DNA of 64,000 bases. It comes from Endomychus coccineus (taxonomy: Eukaryota > Arthropoda > Insecta > Coleoptera > Endomychidae). The stretch spans positions 1,736,001-1,800,000 of the forward strand of contig OY294072.1 of the NCBI GenBank assembly GCA_958510875.1. Reading direction: 5' to 3'. Positions within the stretch are counted from its first letter, which is position 1, and each line of letters opens with the position of its first letter. Positions 47,291-57,030 of the stretch are shown one piece after another. The notes under the pieces are model-generated. The model worked only from the letters and a program-made list of their open reading frames with translations. It made no database searches and was not told where the DNA came from. A program made the position numbers and the translations under genes.

Positions 47291-48459
47291 GGTAAGGATT
47301 GCTTCGTGGAGATGGCGCCACCAAGTGACAGCTGTCATGGCGGCCCTGAGGTACACTCTGCTTCGTGTAGGTGTCACCACCACGTGACAGCTGTCATGGC
47401 GGACCTAATGTACAGAATGCTTCGTGCAGATGTCGCAACCACATGACAGCTGTCATGACGGACCCAAGGTACAGACTGCTTCGTGGAGGGGGCTCCGCCA
47501 CCTCTAGGAAACAATCTCTACCTCTGGTCCAAAGGTAACGGCTGCTCCATGAAGATGTCATCACAACGTGACAGCTGTCATCGAAGGTACAGACTGCTTC
47601 GTGGAGATGGCGCAACCAAGTGACAGCTGTCATGGCGGACATAAGGTACCGATTGCTTCGTGAAGATGTTACCACAACGTGACAGCTGTCATTGCGAACC
47701 AAAGGTACAGGTTGCTTTGTGTAGGTGTCACCACCACGTGACAGCTGTCATGGTGGGCTAAAGGTACAGGCTGCTTCATGTAGGTGTCACCACCACATGA
47801 CAGCTGTCATGATGAGCTAATGGTACAGGCTGCTTCGTGTAGGTGTCACGTGACAGATGTCATGGCGAATCGAAGGTACAGGCTGCTTCATGTAGGTGTC
47901 ACCACCACGTGACAGCGGTCATCGAAGGTACAGGCTGCTTCGTGTAGGCGACGCCACCAGTTCGACTCGTCCGTCTCGTGCGAATCCAAGATGACAGGCT
48001 GCTATCACAGGACAGACGTGTGACGTCACAGCATAAAGGTACAGACTGCTCCGTGGAGGTGTCGCCACCAGTTCAACTCGTCCCACTCATGCGACTCGTA
48101 GGGTTTTGAAATCACATGATCTGTCACGCGGTGAGATAGGGTTTTTGTCACTTCGACGGAGTGTCTGTCACAAGGTGTCATGGTGGCTATCACGTACCAT
48201 AGAGCTGAAGGTTATAGAGCTAACCTAACTCAAAACCGTAGAGCATCATGGTGGTGGAAAGAGTTGTCATGGTGTCTGTCACGTGAGGTCTTCATCGAGG
48301 TGTCATGTTGCGTCTTGGAGGGTGTGACGTGGTGGATCCATGAAGCATCTGTCACGCGAACTGTCATGACGGATCTATGAATGTCAACCATAGCTTTATA
48401 GGTATCAAATGAAAAGTCTACATATGCAGAATGTTAATTTTATTGAATTGAAGATCCTA

Positions 48460-48650
48460 CGATCATAGTTTACCAACGATGATGACGTCACGGGAGGCAT
48501 TCTTTGTTTCAATCCGGCGACCATAGTTTACGAACGATGATGACGTCACTGCTTCGAACCGATGACAGTAACTGACTCAATCCGGCGACCATAGTTCACG
48601 AACGATGATGACGTCATCATCGTTCACGAACTATGATGGTCAGATGAGGA
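48460..48650. repeat. Iterons with TGACGTCA palindromes (element B)
   Basis: Three ACGATGATGACGTCA sites at about 62-68-bp spacing. The last is an extended palindrome (about 48600-48630) with CGAACGATGA arms, as in A. Confidence 0.8.
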
Positions 48651-48875
48651 ATGAAATGCGAGTAATAATAATGATACTCTATGAGTAAATGTGAATAGTT
48701 GGAGGTTATGATAAAGATACCCAGTAAGCTTGTAAATGTGTCATTATGCATATATCTTTTGAAGAATACACACGTATACTTTGAAAATTTGTGGAGAAAG
48801 TTCATGAACTAAGAAGAGACTTGAATTTTTACGAAGATAAAATAAAAGTTATAAGACTATTGAATACATTCACAA

Positions 48876-49397
48876 GTGCAAAAAGTGAAGATAATGATGG
48901 AAGTGGGGATGTTAAAAACAAATTTCGTGATTCTAACTACAATTCTGAATGGTATTCTATACGCGAACGTTCCCCAACACGTTGAGCGCATTTATATTTG
49001 TCTGAAGGATGTTGCAACCGATGGTGGTGGGGGGTGTTACCGTACCGAATGGATTCCGATGAATTTTAGAAAAATCAACGATATTCAATTAGAGGTATTC
49101 GCATTCAACATTCCTCAAGACAATCGTACCATCATTCATTATGAACTTAAACTTTTATTCTTTGATCGGAGTGAGGGAGATATGGCTGAATGGCAATTGC
49201 TCCAACAATCATCATGTTTACCACATGTCATACAAAAGACAATATCAACACCATCCACACGAACATCATCCTCACTAGACGAAGAAATTTCTAAAATTTT
49301 CGCAATTTTGTATGCAATTTTATCTTCTTTATCAGTACTAATGTTGAAAATGTTTGTTAAATATGTAGAGAAGGCTATTCACCATGTAAATAAATGA
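48876..49397 (+). CDS. Membrane protein of element B
   Basis: A 173-codon open frame. The first good ATG codons lie just before the hydrophobic MLKTNFVILTTILNGILYA, which looks like a signal peptide ending near ANVP. The ectodomain has VERIYICLKDVATDGGGG, WIPMNFRKIND and MAEWQLLQQSS. The C-terminus has a transmembrane segment (IFAILYAILSSLSVLMLKMF) and a short basic tail. The upstream frame 48791-48985 differs by one base and is probably leader sequence. AATAAA (about 49421-49426) follows the stop. The gene is convergent with the MSV199-like gene. Family not recognised. Confidence 0.65.
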   Translation: MQKVKIMMEVGMLKTNFVILTTILNGILYANVPQHVERIYICLKDVATDGGGGCYRTEWIPMNFRKINDIQLEVFAFNIPQDNRTIIHYELKLLFFDRSEGDMAEWQLLQQSSCLPHVIQKTISTPSTRTSSSLDEEISKIFAILYAILSSLSVLMLKMFVKYVEKAIHHVNK

Positions 49398-49439
49398 TTG
49401 TATGAAGATATAAGTGTTCTAATAAAACAAAAGGAATAA

Positions 49440-50437
49440 TTATAATAATATATTGACATTATCATTTGCTAGTTCATAAGCTTTATTTTTGTGATTGGTA
49501 ACACATTCTATCAATGACTCGATGTTGATAACACTAATCAATTGTTCACCCCCCTCTTCTTCTGCGGCATGAATAATATTTCCTCTTGCATACCATTTCA
49601 AATCGCGGCGGAAATTCTGTTTCACTCCGTTACCAATATCGATAGCATGAGATATGTTAGACCATTTACGTATTAATCGCATTCCTCGATTTTGTAATTT
49701 TCTGTCGGCATCACGCCAACCATCCTCCTGTCGACGCATTAGATACCATTCTGGTCTCATATCATTTGATGTTCGATATAATCCTGAATAATATATATTA
49801 TATAATTTTTATTATAAAAAACAAAGTAATTACCTAAATTTCGTCTCTTTCCGAAATTTATAGGAGGTGGAACAATATTTGGTGCAATGTTATTCCGTAA
49901 GGTGATAACATTCATTTGAATTAGTTGAGATAAGCGTTGAGATCGTTCTTTCGCAAGACATTCACGTTCCTAAGCTCTTTGACGTTCTTGTTGTTCATAG
50001 AATTTCTCGTACTCACAATATTTCATCATAATAAATTTCATAAACGAAAACAGTTCACGTAACTCGATGACTTTAGGAGTTCGCATTTGCATCAATAATG
50101 ATTCGAAATCAATAGCATCTAGAACATAATATTTCTTTCGTGCATCAGTCTTATCACAAATTCCTAAATGGTGCATATGCGGGTTTTTCCTCAACAATCT
50201 TGTTATAACACCCTTTTTAGCATGATATTTTTTGCCGCGATAACCTAACCAATCCAATAGATCTTCATTCATCAGAACGCGTTTGTTTAGTTGAATATTC
50301 CAAAATAAATAGTTTCTTTTATCGTTTCTTATATCGATTCCAAATTTTAGACACACTTCATTAACTGTTAACTTAATAAAATTGTTGGTGTACCATGTAG
50401 CCACATTTGAATCACGAACGCACGCTGCAAAGTTCAT
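49440..50437 (-). pseudogene. MSV199-like spliced gene of element B, one stop
   Basis: Exon 1 is 50437-49834, the intron 49833-49784 and exon 2 49783-49440. Exon 1 is open for 155 codons from ATG 50437. It contains the MSV199-like LNKRVLMNEDLLDWLGYRG, ITRLLRKNP, and KYYVLDAIDFESLLMQMRT. A single in-frame TAG near 49970-49972 interrupts it before the coiled-coil segment. Exon 2 encodes a basic tail with MRPEWYLMRRQEDGWRDADR. The stop position differs from the three in A, so each copy decayed separately. MSV199 domains occur in insect large DNA viruses next to KilA-N/BRO-type regions; the role here is unknown. Confidence 0.62.
49784..49833 (-). other. Putative 50-bp intron in MSV199-like gene (B)
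   Basis: GTAATTAC...TTATTCAG on the minus strand, the same length and position as in A. The acceptor changed from TTTAG to TTCAG yet kept AG, and both flanking frames remain joined in phase 1. Confidence 0.65.
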
Positions 50438-50774
50438 TTTTATAACTGAACATTTTCTGAAATGATTCTCTCTTACATACGTGAGAACGTGAACGTGAAT
50501 AGTGAGGGGGGGGGGGTAACTCTCCGTTTCGATGTCATTGCAAACGTTGGTAATTGACTGATAACGTTACTAGTTAATTCAATTTGTTTCATTTCCAGCA
50601 ACCGACTACCATAGTTTACAAACTATGATCGTCGGATGTTTACATCACCACCTACCGTTTGAGGAATAAAATATCAAATATAATAATAATAATAACATTT
50701 ATTGGGAAAGATACATTTTGATAGTACATCATTTAGAACTGAAATTATAACATTATGATTCATCACCTGGTTCT
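50438..50774. promoter_or_regulatory. Intergenic region with long imperfect palindrome (B)
   Basis: The palindrome at 50602-50635 is identical to that in A (arms CCGAC/GTCGG and CATAGTTT/AAACTATG). A run of G (about 50505-50516) is longer than in A. Minus-strand AATAAA (50698-50703) follows the capsid gene. Confidence 0.6.
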
Positions 50775-51768
50775 TCACACCAAATTCCGAACTGATCCTG
50801 TAATCGGAGAATACTCCATTATACGATCGTTAATGATGATGCAATGAGCCCTGGTGTTTTTGGGGAAATTCAGGAAACTTTCCATCTCTAGTTTGACGTC
50901 AACTGTTGATGACTTTATAGCATCGTTTAGTTTTGAACAGTAAATCACGAAAATTGCTCTATTCTTGAATGCTATATAATCTAACATGGGGTCACTTATT
51001 ATTTTATTTGAAAATGATTTCTGGAAATCATAGTACATCTGGTATGCTTCCACGTATTGCTGGTCAGTGAAATTCAATTTCATTGCTTCATATGGATAAC
51101 ACTCTGAATTCAAGTATAATTTTACATTTAGCAAATTCATATTATCGAAATATGCACTGTGCTTAACAGGATTATTTTTTCGATCAGTTTGGAAAGCTAG
51201 AATCACATATCTAGGACGTTCCAAATTCATTGCAATCGTTATCGGTTCGAGACCTTATCAAGCGCAGCTTATGTTTTCCACTCAAAACTTTGTTATAGTC
51301 AATATAGGAATATAGGCCTAGTAGAAAATTCAACGGTATCCATAAATTGATTTTATTATTGTAGACTGAACTCAATACATCTTTAAATGACCATCCAGAA
51401 ATAGCTAGAGGTATAGATTCATGTTTGGTATATGTTAGATAAGCTCTGATAGTGCTGACAATACCAGGATCACGTACTTTGTCTATCTCTTTTCCATTCA
51501 ATTCATAACTGATATATTCGAAGAGAAACGCTCCGAAATTATTCGCTAGTTTACATTCACCATCACCACTTGCTTCTGGCTGGAATTCTGCCTCGATGAA
51601 TAAAGCAGACGAGGCCAAATCTACCAACACATCTTGTTGATTGATTAATATCTCAATTTCATCGCTGTTGCCAAAAGATGTTGTGTTGGGATAGTAGGTA
51701 TGAGTTTCTTCTCGGATGATGTCTTCATTGAAGTTTGGCTCGTTGAATATTTGAAGTTTTTCCGACAT
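50775..51768 (-). pseudogene. Major capsid gene (B), internal 215-bp deletion
   Basis: The start ATG is at 51768. The 5' part (to about 51232) matches A, including YISYELNGKEIDKV and LAISGWSFKDV. About 215 bp present in A (24602-24816) are missing at the junction near 51231, removing ~71 codons and shifting the frame. The 3' part (50775-51230) continues in another frame with LERPRYVILAFQTDRK and IMEYSPITG. This copy cannot encode a full capsid protein. Confidence 0.85.
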
Positions 51769-51907
51769 TGTAACCAAGGGACTTCAAAAAATTGATATTT
51801 CCCAATGATAGTGATGCAGAAGCAACCTTCTCCCTTGAACTCGTTGTAGATAATGACTGATGACCACTATGGGTATGTCTTTTATTGCTGAAATTCAAAC
51901 CCATGTT
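51728..51907 (-). CDS. Small ORF overlapping the capsid gene 5' end (B)
   Basis: 59 codons from the ATG at about 51904-51906 (MGLNFSNKRHTHSGHQSL) to a TGA just inside the capsid gene. The start and ~50 codons are conserved with A; the C-terminal extension of A is not. Function unknown. Confidence 0.42.
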
Positions 51908-51990
51908 CTCAAGTGATGGCTACTGCAACATCAACCTTCTCAGATGAATTCTTTTCATATAATGAGTGGTGGTGAGTATTGGATTATTAT

Positions 51991-52734
51991 TTATTGTTGG
52001 AAGCCATAATCCCTAGCGGTCTTTCTCATATCCAACCGTATAATAATTTCTTCTCCACGAAAATTTACCCGTTTCCAATTCTGATCTAAAATATTCAGTG
52101 TGATGTTATCGAAGGACGTCTTGCTGATGACCGGTAGATAAATAAGATTCTTCGGCTCTATATCAATGGAAAACCCAGGTGGTACAAGAGGTGAGAACTC
52201 ATATATCGTATGAGCTGTCTTATTGTTATAATATGCTCCTGCGGTTAAGTTACACTCTACTCGTATTGTTTGAACTTTGATTATGTTTATAGGTCGATCA
52301 GATACGTGTGGTTCGCGAGATGTCAATTTCTTTTTGCTGAATCCAAACAGTACGCTTATACTATCTTTAGGAATAAAATTCACTTCAAAATCACTCTTCA
52401 GCTCTGTGTGTAGAGTGTTGTTGTTAGATTTTATTGACAATTTCCGGTCACGTTCTTCTTGCTTCACTCCTATCCCACAAACTGCACTTTGTATGAAATC
52501 CTCGATGTCTGTCAACTCGTAGGACCCCATAGGTATAGTTACTACTTCTTCCTCACCCTTCATATTTTCATAATAAAATTTACTAAAACCTTCTTCAATG
52601 TTCGGAATGCAATTGTACGTAAGCAAGCCAACAAGTGCGATAGAATAATATGAATGAGGATCTAGTTCTATAGGTGGGTGGAAATCTACAGATAAGCGGG
52701 AGCTCTTACCCGTGATAGTGAACGTCTGAGACAT
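51991..52734 (-). CDS. Penton-like single jelly-roll minor capsid protein (B)
   Basis: An intact frame of 247 codons from ATG 52734 (MSQTFTITGKSSRLSVDF); the open frame extends 8 codons further to a TTG, which I do not use. Features are PIELDPHSYYSIALVGLLTY, IPNIEEGFSKFYY, IPMGSYELTDIEDFIQSAV, a central VNFIPKDSISVLFGF, VECNLTAGAYYNN, YEFSPLVPPGFSIDI and a final NWKRVNFRGEEIIIRLDM. In insect Polinton-like elements this protein neighbours the major capsid gene and is considered the vertex (penton) protein. The 13-bp TATA block precedes it by 27 bp. Confidence 0.8.
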   Translation of the reverse strand: MSQTFTITGKSSRLSVDFHPPIELDPHSYYSIALVGLLTYNCIPNIEEGFSKFYYENMKGEEEVVTIPMGSYELTDIEDFIQSAVCGIGVKQEERDRKLSIKSNNNTLHTELKSDFEVNFIPKDSISVLFGFSKKKLTSREPHVSDRPINIIKVQTIRVECNLTAGAYYNNKTAHTIYEFSPLVPPGFSIDIEPKNLIYLPVISKTSFDNITLNILDQNWKRVNFRGEEIIIRLDMRKTARDYGFQQ

Positions 52735-52760
52735 GATTGATGGAAACTTTACCAACAATC

Positions 52761-52773
52761 TGTTTATATACTA
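52761..52773 (-). promoter_or_regulatory. TATA-type promoter of penton-like gene (B)
   Basis: TAGTATATAAACA on the minus strand, identical to the blocks at 26342, 30961 and 60714. Confidence 0.6.
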
Positions 52774-52785
52774 ATAAATGCAGGG

Positions 52786-53172
52786 TTAGTCGAGCACAAC
52801 TGAAGAGTTAGAGAGGAAATCTAAACATAACTGACCACAATTATAAGTGTTATATTGTTGAAAATTATCGTGATTGAATAATATCTTACACTTCTTGAAA
52901 TGATCCACTAGTTCGCGAGAGGGGCGTAAATTGCCAAAACTATCATAATATAAAACTGTATCACCGACTTTATTAAACTCAACCCAGTGAGTGCCTCCAT
53001 TGTCCGAGCTATCTGAATTAACTATTCCACGCTCGTTTTTCCATGGTCCGTTGGATGGCAGTTCATCACGCATAAATACTCCTCTGAAATGGGGAATTTT
53101 CAGAGCTTTTGCTAGTTTTCGTAGATCGAGATCGGTCAGAGGTCTTCTGGGTAGGTTTACTGACAGTTTTCT
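52786..53172 (-). CDS. Adenain-like cysteine protease (B), in -1 frame of PLA2 gene
   Basis: An open frame from the PLA2 gene end to 52786. The first ATG in frame is 53073, but conserved sequence (PLTDLDLRKLAKALKIPHFR) extends upstream of it with no ATG, to where the frame opens at the PLA2 3' end. Counting from that ATG, catalytic motifs are GGTHWVEF (His29), VLYYDSFGNLRP (Asp44) and YNTYNCGQLCLDFL (Cys79), the adenovirus protease His-Asp/Glu-Cys arrangement. The role in the family is cleavage of capsid precursors. In A the overlap has the slippery A AAA AAC; here it reads A GAA AAC, so frameshifting may be weakened. Expression from the internal ATG would lack the conserved N-terminus. Confidence 0.8.
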   Translation of the reverse strand, partial: RKLSVNLPRRPLTDLDLRKLAKALKIPHFRGVFMRDELPSNGPWKNERGIVNSDSSDNGGTHWVEFNKVGDTVLYYDSFGNLRPSRELVDHFKKCKILFNHDNFQQYNTYNCGQLCLDFLSNSSVVLD

Positions 53173-53939
53173 GGATGTTTATTTAAATATAGACCAAGAC
53201 CTTTGCGATACTTTTTCAAATATAGACCAGATTCTTGTTTCCCCAAAGCTATAGCTTCCATTGTTTTATTATGTCTTTCCGTTTCCTCCAAGGTTTTTCG
53301 AGCTGCTTTGCTGTCGTTGACGGCCTTAGCGATGCCTGCACCACCTCCCGCCAATGCTCCAGCAGCTGATAAGCCGGCAAACAGAGGTATTAAAAATGGT
53401 AGGAATCCTCCAGTCTTTGGAATAGGAATTACTCTTGGTAACCGAACATTTTTCCGACCACCTGCTTTTTTGAATTGTTTTCGTGCAACTTTCAACGCTG
53501 TCTGGGATGTTTTCCTAAGATTGGATGAGTCAAACTTATTCTTCATAACTTTTCTCACCTCATCGACTATTGCACTTCCGAACCCAACCTTCTTTCTCAT
53601 ACCCATCCCCAATTTCCTCTTTGCCTTCATAATTTTATTTACACCGAAAGCGGCAATACTTTCTCCAAATTTTGTGTCTATGGATTTGACACGTTGCCAA
53701 GCAGCGTTCTCTGATATTTTATCCGCCTCGTGACGTCCTTCCAAACTAGCGTTTCGCAGATATGAAATATCGTGTTGGCGGCAAGCTTTATCGAGTGGAT
53801 TGATACCTGAATCTCCTCTTCTCAACCGTTCTTCTAATTTTGTATCGGGACCACAGAATTGATAACCAGGAATATGAAGTTCAAACGGGAGCTTTTTTAT
53901 AAGCGTATTGAGAACACCTTCTCCTACGTACGCTTCCAT
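53157..53939 (-). CDS. PLA2-domain minor virion protein (B)
   Basis: 260 codons from ATG 53939, the same length as in A. The PLA2 domain has YQFCGPDT (residues 26-33) and DKACRQHDISY (His56-Asp57). The second Gly of the calcium loop is replaced by Asp (residue 32), which should harm calcium binding if the domain works as in other secreted or parvoviral PLA2s. The basic middle, Gly/Ala-rich hydrophobic segment (PLFAGLSAAGALAGGGAG) and helical C-terminus are as in A. Its last codons overlap the protease frame. Confidence 0.82.
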   Translation of the reverse strand: MEAYVGEGVLNTLIKKLPFELHIPGYQFCGPDTKLEERLRRGDSGINPLDKACRQHDISYLRNASLEGRHEADKISENAAWQRVKSIDTKFGESIAAFGVNKIMKAKRKLGMGMRKKVGFGSAIVDEVRKVMKNKFDSSNLRKTSQTALKVARKQFKKAGGRKNVRLPRVIPIPKTGGFLPFLIPLFAGLSAAGALAGGGAGIAKAVNDSKAARKTLEETERHNKTMEAIALGKQESGLYLKKYRKGLGLYLNKHPENCQ

Positions 53940-54245
53940 ACAGACTGATGAAAATTCAAGATTGCACCGTTATTTAACGAGGGGAGGGAGAAAGTCCGAA
54001 GATCTCGAAATAATATTTTTTATTAATTTCAAAATTTTCTCCATACAAAAGACTTAAGTATAATCTTAACAATATATGTTTCAAATATTATAATCTACAC
54101 TCTTGATTCACCCTCATATTCACGGAATTTTGTTCTATTATAATAACCATACCCTCGAGTCAATGATATTCCAGCTATTTGTTTGTTCCTAATAATCTCC
54201 AAATGGTTGATGATGGGTTCATTGAACGAGATCCGAATTATTGAT
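53940..54245. other. Intergenic region between PLA2 and integrase genes (B)
   Basis: AT-rich and clearly homologous to 27463-27741 of A. I see no gene in it. Confidence 0.5.
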
Positions 54246-55096
54246 TCAACTGTTGTGATTATTATCTAGACCCAACCATTTCACATACTGTTGACCCCTC
54301 CTCTTTCGTAATATTTTTTCGACTAAATACACATCGGGTTGTTTTGTTTTCTGTAATTCTTCCTCATAGAAACAGCCGCTGATTGGTGCGTTGGTCATAT
54401 CTTCTAGTAGATATGTGACCGGGTTGGTAATTTTCACTTTGATGATTTTAAATAATTCCGTACTCCAATTGGGCGTAAATCCCTTCTCAAAAATATGTTT
54501 AGCCTTACTTATCCGTACCACATCTCAAACGTTGTATTTGTGAGGCAGAGCTAACTTGATGTGTGAGTAGGATCGCTTCAATATCTCGCTCTCAATCTGT
54601 TTCGTCACTTTTATTGGAGCCATATTTATAGTACTATGTTTACGGTTATTATATTTTTCTGTGGTTTCTTCAAGTATATCAAGCCATTTGTATTTCCCGC
54701 TAAGACTGAAATGTTTGTAGAGCGATTCCTTTAATGTTCGAATGACACGTTCAGCAATGGCTGCTTTCTTCACACTATACGAATTATAATGATTGATATT
54801 ATGTTTCTTCATTAGATCGTTAAAGTGTTTATTGAAGAATTCTTTTCCCTGTTCGCTTTGCAGATTCCTAGGCTTACGATGTCCTTCTAGCAATATAGAA
54901 CTGTCCATAGAAATTTCGAGAAACAATCGATCATAACCAAAATGTATTTGAATCCTCTATTTGCACGAGCGTAATTACCCATTTCAGCCAGATCCATTTG
55001 CCACAAATCATCCAAACCTTTTATGATCGTTCTGCGTCGTTTGAAATTCTTCCTACTCGGCTTATGCAGCTCATGCACATTTTGTTCTCTACTCAT
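54246..55096 (-). pseudogene. Chromodomain integrase gene (B), deleted and interrupted
   Basis: Homologue of the integrase of A. The start is kept (55096) with LWQMDLAEMGNY. A 46-bp deletion at about 54906 removes the segment after KFLWT and shifts the frame. The downstream frame 54525-54926 has LQSEQGKEF, so the second catalytic Asp has become Glu, plus AIAERVIRTLKESL. A stop at 54522-54524 separates the C-terminal frame (54246-54521) with the chromodomain start. The duplicate at 61490-62255 has the same deletion, stop and Asp-to-Glu change. Confidence 0.85.
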
Positions 55097-55113
55097 CTTA
55101 TCAATGTGGAAAT

Positions 55114-55767
55114 TCAGTGTAGAATTAATTTTTTGGGTATATTCACAGGATTTGGAGATATACGTTTCACAGAGCCCTGCTTTGTTGTTGTGGATGATGA
55201 GGGTCTCTTCTTAGAAGGTTCCACAGATGTCGTCCGTCGTTCTAACTCCTCCACTTCACTAGTAATGTCATTTAGACGCATGTTCACACTGTTAAATGTG
55301 TTATTGATCTCTTTCAATCCATTTCTGTTTCCCCTCACACTATCACTGATTGTTTTATACTCTGATTTTATATAGATCCTCATTCCATTATATTTATTCT
55401 GAATGTCCATCAGATGTTTATCGATGTTGAGAATAACCTTCTCATTCGTTAATTTATGTTCATCCAGATCCTTGTTGATATCTTTGATCAAATTGTCAAC
55501 CCTAACATTGAAGGTATCTTTAAGACTGGTTTCCGTTTTCAGATTCAGTTTGTGTGTTAATTTATCAACATATACTTTATTTGCAACATCTCCATCATCA
55601 TTCGGTGATTTTACGTTGCAGAACCTACGATTTACCATATCATAACTTTCATCGCTCGTTAGGAATAATCCTTGTCCGTGAACTTGTTTGAAATTATTAT
55701 TGAATACATTTGAATCATATATCCACATGGAAGAGGAGGCTCTGCCAAACTTATCCATTGAAACCAT
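55114..55767 (-). CDS. Fibre-like trimeric coiled-coil protein (B)
   Basis: A 217-codon open frame, homologous to 28683-29336. It has RRFCNVKSPNDDGDVANKVY near residues 47-66, a long heptad region, and a Ser/Thr/Lys-rich tail. The start overlaps the end of the DUF8207-like gene by 17 bp. Retention of the open frame in A, B and the duplicate, while neighbours decayed, may be chance or young age. Confidence 0.65.
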   Translation of the reverse strand: MVSMDKFGRASSSMWIYDSNVFNNNFKQVHGQGLFLTSDESYDMVNRRFCNVKSPNDDGDVANKVYVDKLTHKLNLKTETSLKDTFNVRVDNLIKDINKDLDEHKLTNEKVILNIDKHLMDIQNKYNGMRIYIKSEYKTISDSVRGNRNGLKEINNTFNSVNMRLNDITSEVEELERRTTSVEPSKKRPSSSTTTKQGSVKRISPNPVNIPKKLILH

Positions 55768-56535
55768 CTTTATAACTGTGATGAATTTGTCTTACACCTG
55801 GTTTTTGTTCAATTACCCCTGCCTCTATCAATTCTTCTATTATAGAGATTATCTCGTTGTGATGATTATGGTTACCTGCATGCGAGGATGCAACAAGAAG
55901 TCTCAGTCTATCCACAATTTCGTTAACGTCATCCCAATAAACATATTCGATAGGTTTCTCGTTATTTTCAAGCATATCATTTTTGATATATGCACTTCCA
56001 GTGTATGTTTTGGCTCTGGGTTTTTTCATGGAATTAATCAAAGGTTTCAGTACATTTTTGTATTTTACAATGTTTCTCATTCGATCAGCTGGATCGTTAT
56101 TACGTCTATGGGCACTAGTCATTTCCATCATTTGACTGTAATTTTTCCCATCTTCCACAGTGTGAGTATCAGGTAGAACATCTCTGTAAAATATCAAATT
56201 ATACAGTCCTGTGGTACCCTTGAACGGAGTACTCTTGATAATTATATTACTCTCACTATCAATTTCTATAGGTTGATTACCCATGAACCATTTGTCTAAT
56301 GTTGAATTATATTGCAATCCCATTCTATCATCGTATTTCTTGACATCATCATCCAATAGGAATCCTTCCAAGTAATAACGTGCTAATGTGGGGTATTGTT
56401 GCAGAAACTCCTCTGTAGCCTCTGCATTATCTTTCTTATGTTTTCTGAATTCTTCACGAATCTGATCGATAGTAGGTTCGAGGGTGAACACATCCTCCTC
56501 AGTATTTTGTGGGTTATATACGAACTCTTCCCCTT
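55751..56535 (-). CDS. DUF8207-like protein (B), 5' end altered
   Basis: An open frame of at least 246 codons. The apparent start at 56491 is a GTG, and the frame continues upstream without ATG (EGEEFVYNPQNTEEDVFTLE), past the point (~56535) where similarity to A stops. So the native 5' end is lost or lies in another exon. Features are KGTTGLYNLIFYRDVLPD, MTSAHRRNNDPADRMRNI, EYVYWDDVNEIVDRLRLLVA and EIISIIEELIEAGVIEQKPG. It is associated with capsid genes in insect elements; function unknown. Confidence 0.65.
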
Positions 56536-56910
56536 CAGCTACAATATTTGAGATTGGTGTGAGTAGATGTGCTATGACAGTTCTGGACCAAAATCACCCT
56601 TTTTTGCATGTAAATCTCCATAAGGAAATCTAAGGTTCATTTTACCGAAAACGGTCCCCTTCAAGGTCATCCACATTCACGCATGCGCAGTCATGTCGAT
56701 GGGGGTAGGTAGTCTATGGTTCTATGAACTAGTCTATGGTTCCCGAAGTCTGTGAACTGGTCATCTGTCTATGGTTCTTCCTTAACTATGGTCGGGTCAA
56801 GTCTGTGAACTAACCATCTGTCTATGGATCTTCCTAAACTATAGTCGGGGCAATCTGAAGTCTATGAATTAGGTATCTGAGTACTCACATTCTACTGAAA
56901 TGATTTTTCT

Positions 56911-56970
56911 ACGCACCGAGATTCGAACCTGGGAAATAAACTCTAAAGTTAGGCGGCTTAACCGCGAAGG
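56911..56970 (-). repeat. tRNA-derived (SINE-like) fragment 1
   Basis: On the minus strand GCGGTTAAGCCGCC is followed by CCAGGTTCGAATCTCGGTGC, containing the pol III B-box core GGTTCGAATC. It is followed by GTAGAAAAATCATTTCAGTAG, shared with the neighbouring fragment. No full cloverleaf can be folded, so it is a tRNA-derived repeat rather than a tRNA gene. Confidence 0.5.
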
Positions 56971-57030
56971 TGGTGGTGGTGGACTTGAACAATTTAATGC
57001 ACTCCTACTGAAAATGAAATATTTTTCTAC

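Larger units (their letters stand above)
46824..48675. repeat. Left terminal repeat of element B
   Basis: Related to the left terminal repeat of A. It comprises the AGTAGATGAAC start, the GATATCCG...GGTCTAGCTGT segment, ~25-bp CAGCTGTCATGGCGACCATA tandem units (about 46995-47290), the GTGACAGCTGTCATGG block and three TGACGTCA iterons. Compared with A it is longer in the degenerate block and lacks one iteron and the GTATAAAAAG segment. Confidence 0.85.
46824..56535 (-). mobile_element. Polinton/adintovirus-like element B, right arm missing
   Basis: Homologous to element A, with the same orientation and gene order. It starts with AGTAGATGAAC directly in a satellite monomer. Present are the left terminal repeat, membrane-protein gene, MSV199-like gene, capsid gene (deleted), small ORF, penton-like gene, protease, PLA2, integrase (broken), fibre and DUF8207-like gene. 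Homology to A ends at ~56535, just before the position of the ATPase gene. No right terminal repeat in the expected orientation follows, so a target duplication cannot be confirmed. No polymerase gene is present. Confidence 0.85.

Noticed and set aside
55688..56176. 162-codon + strand ORF opposite the DUF8207-like gene (also 62847-63335)
   Set aside because: Antisense shadow; in A the same strand is interrupted in a different way and no family is recognisable.
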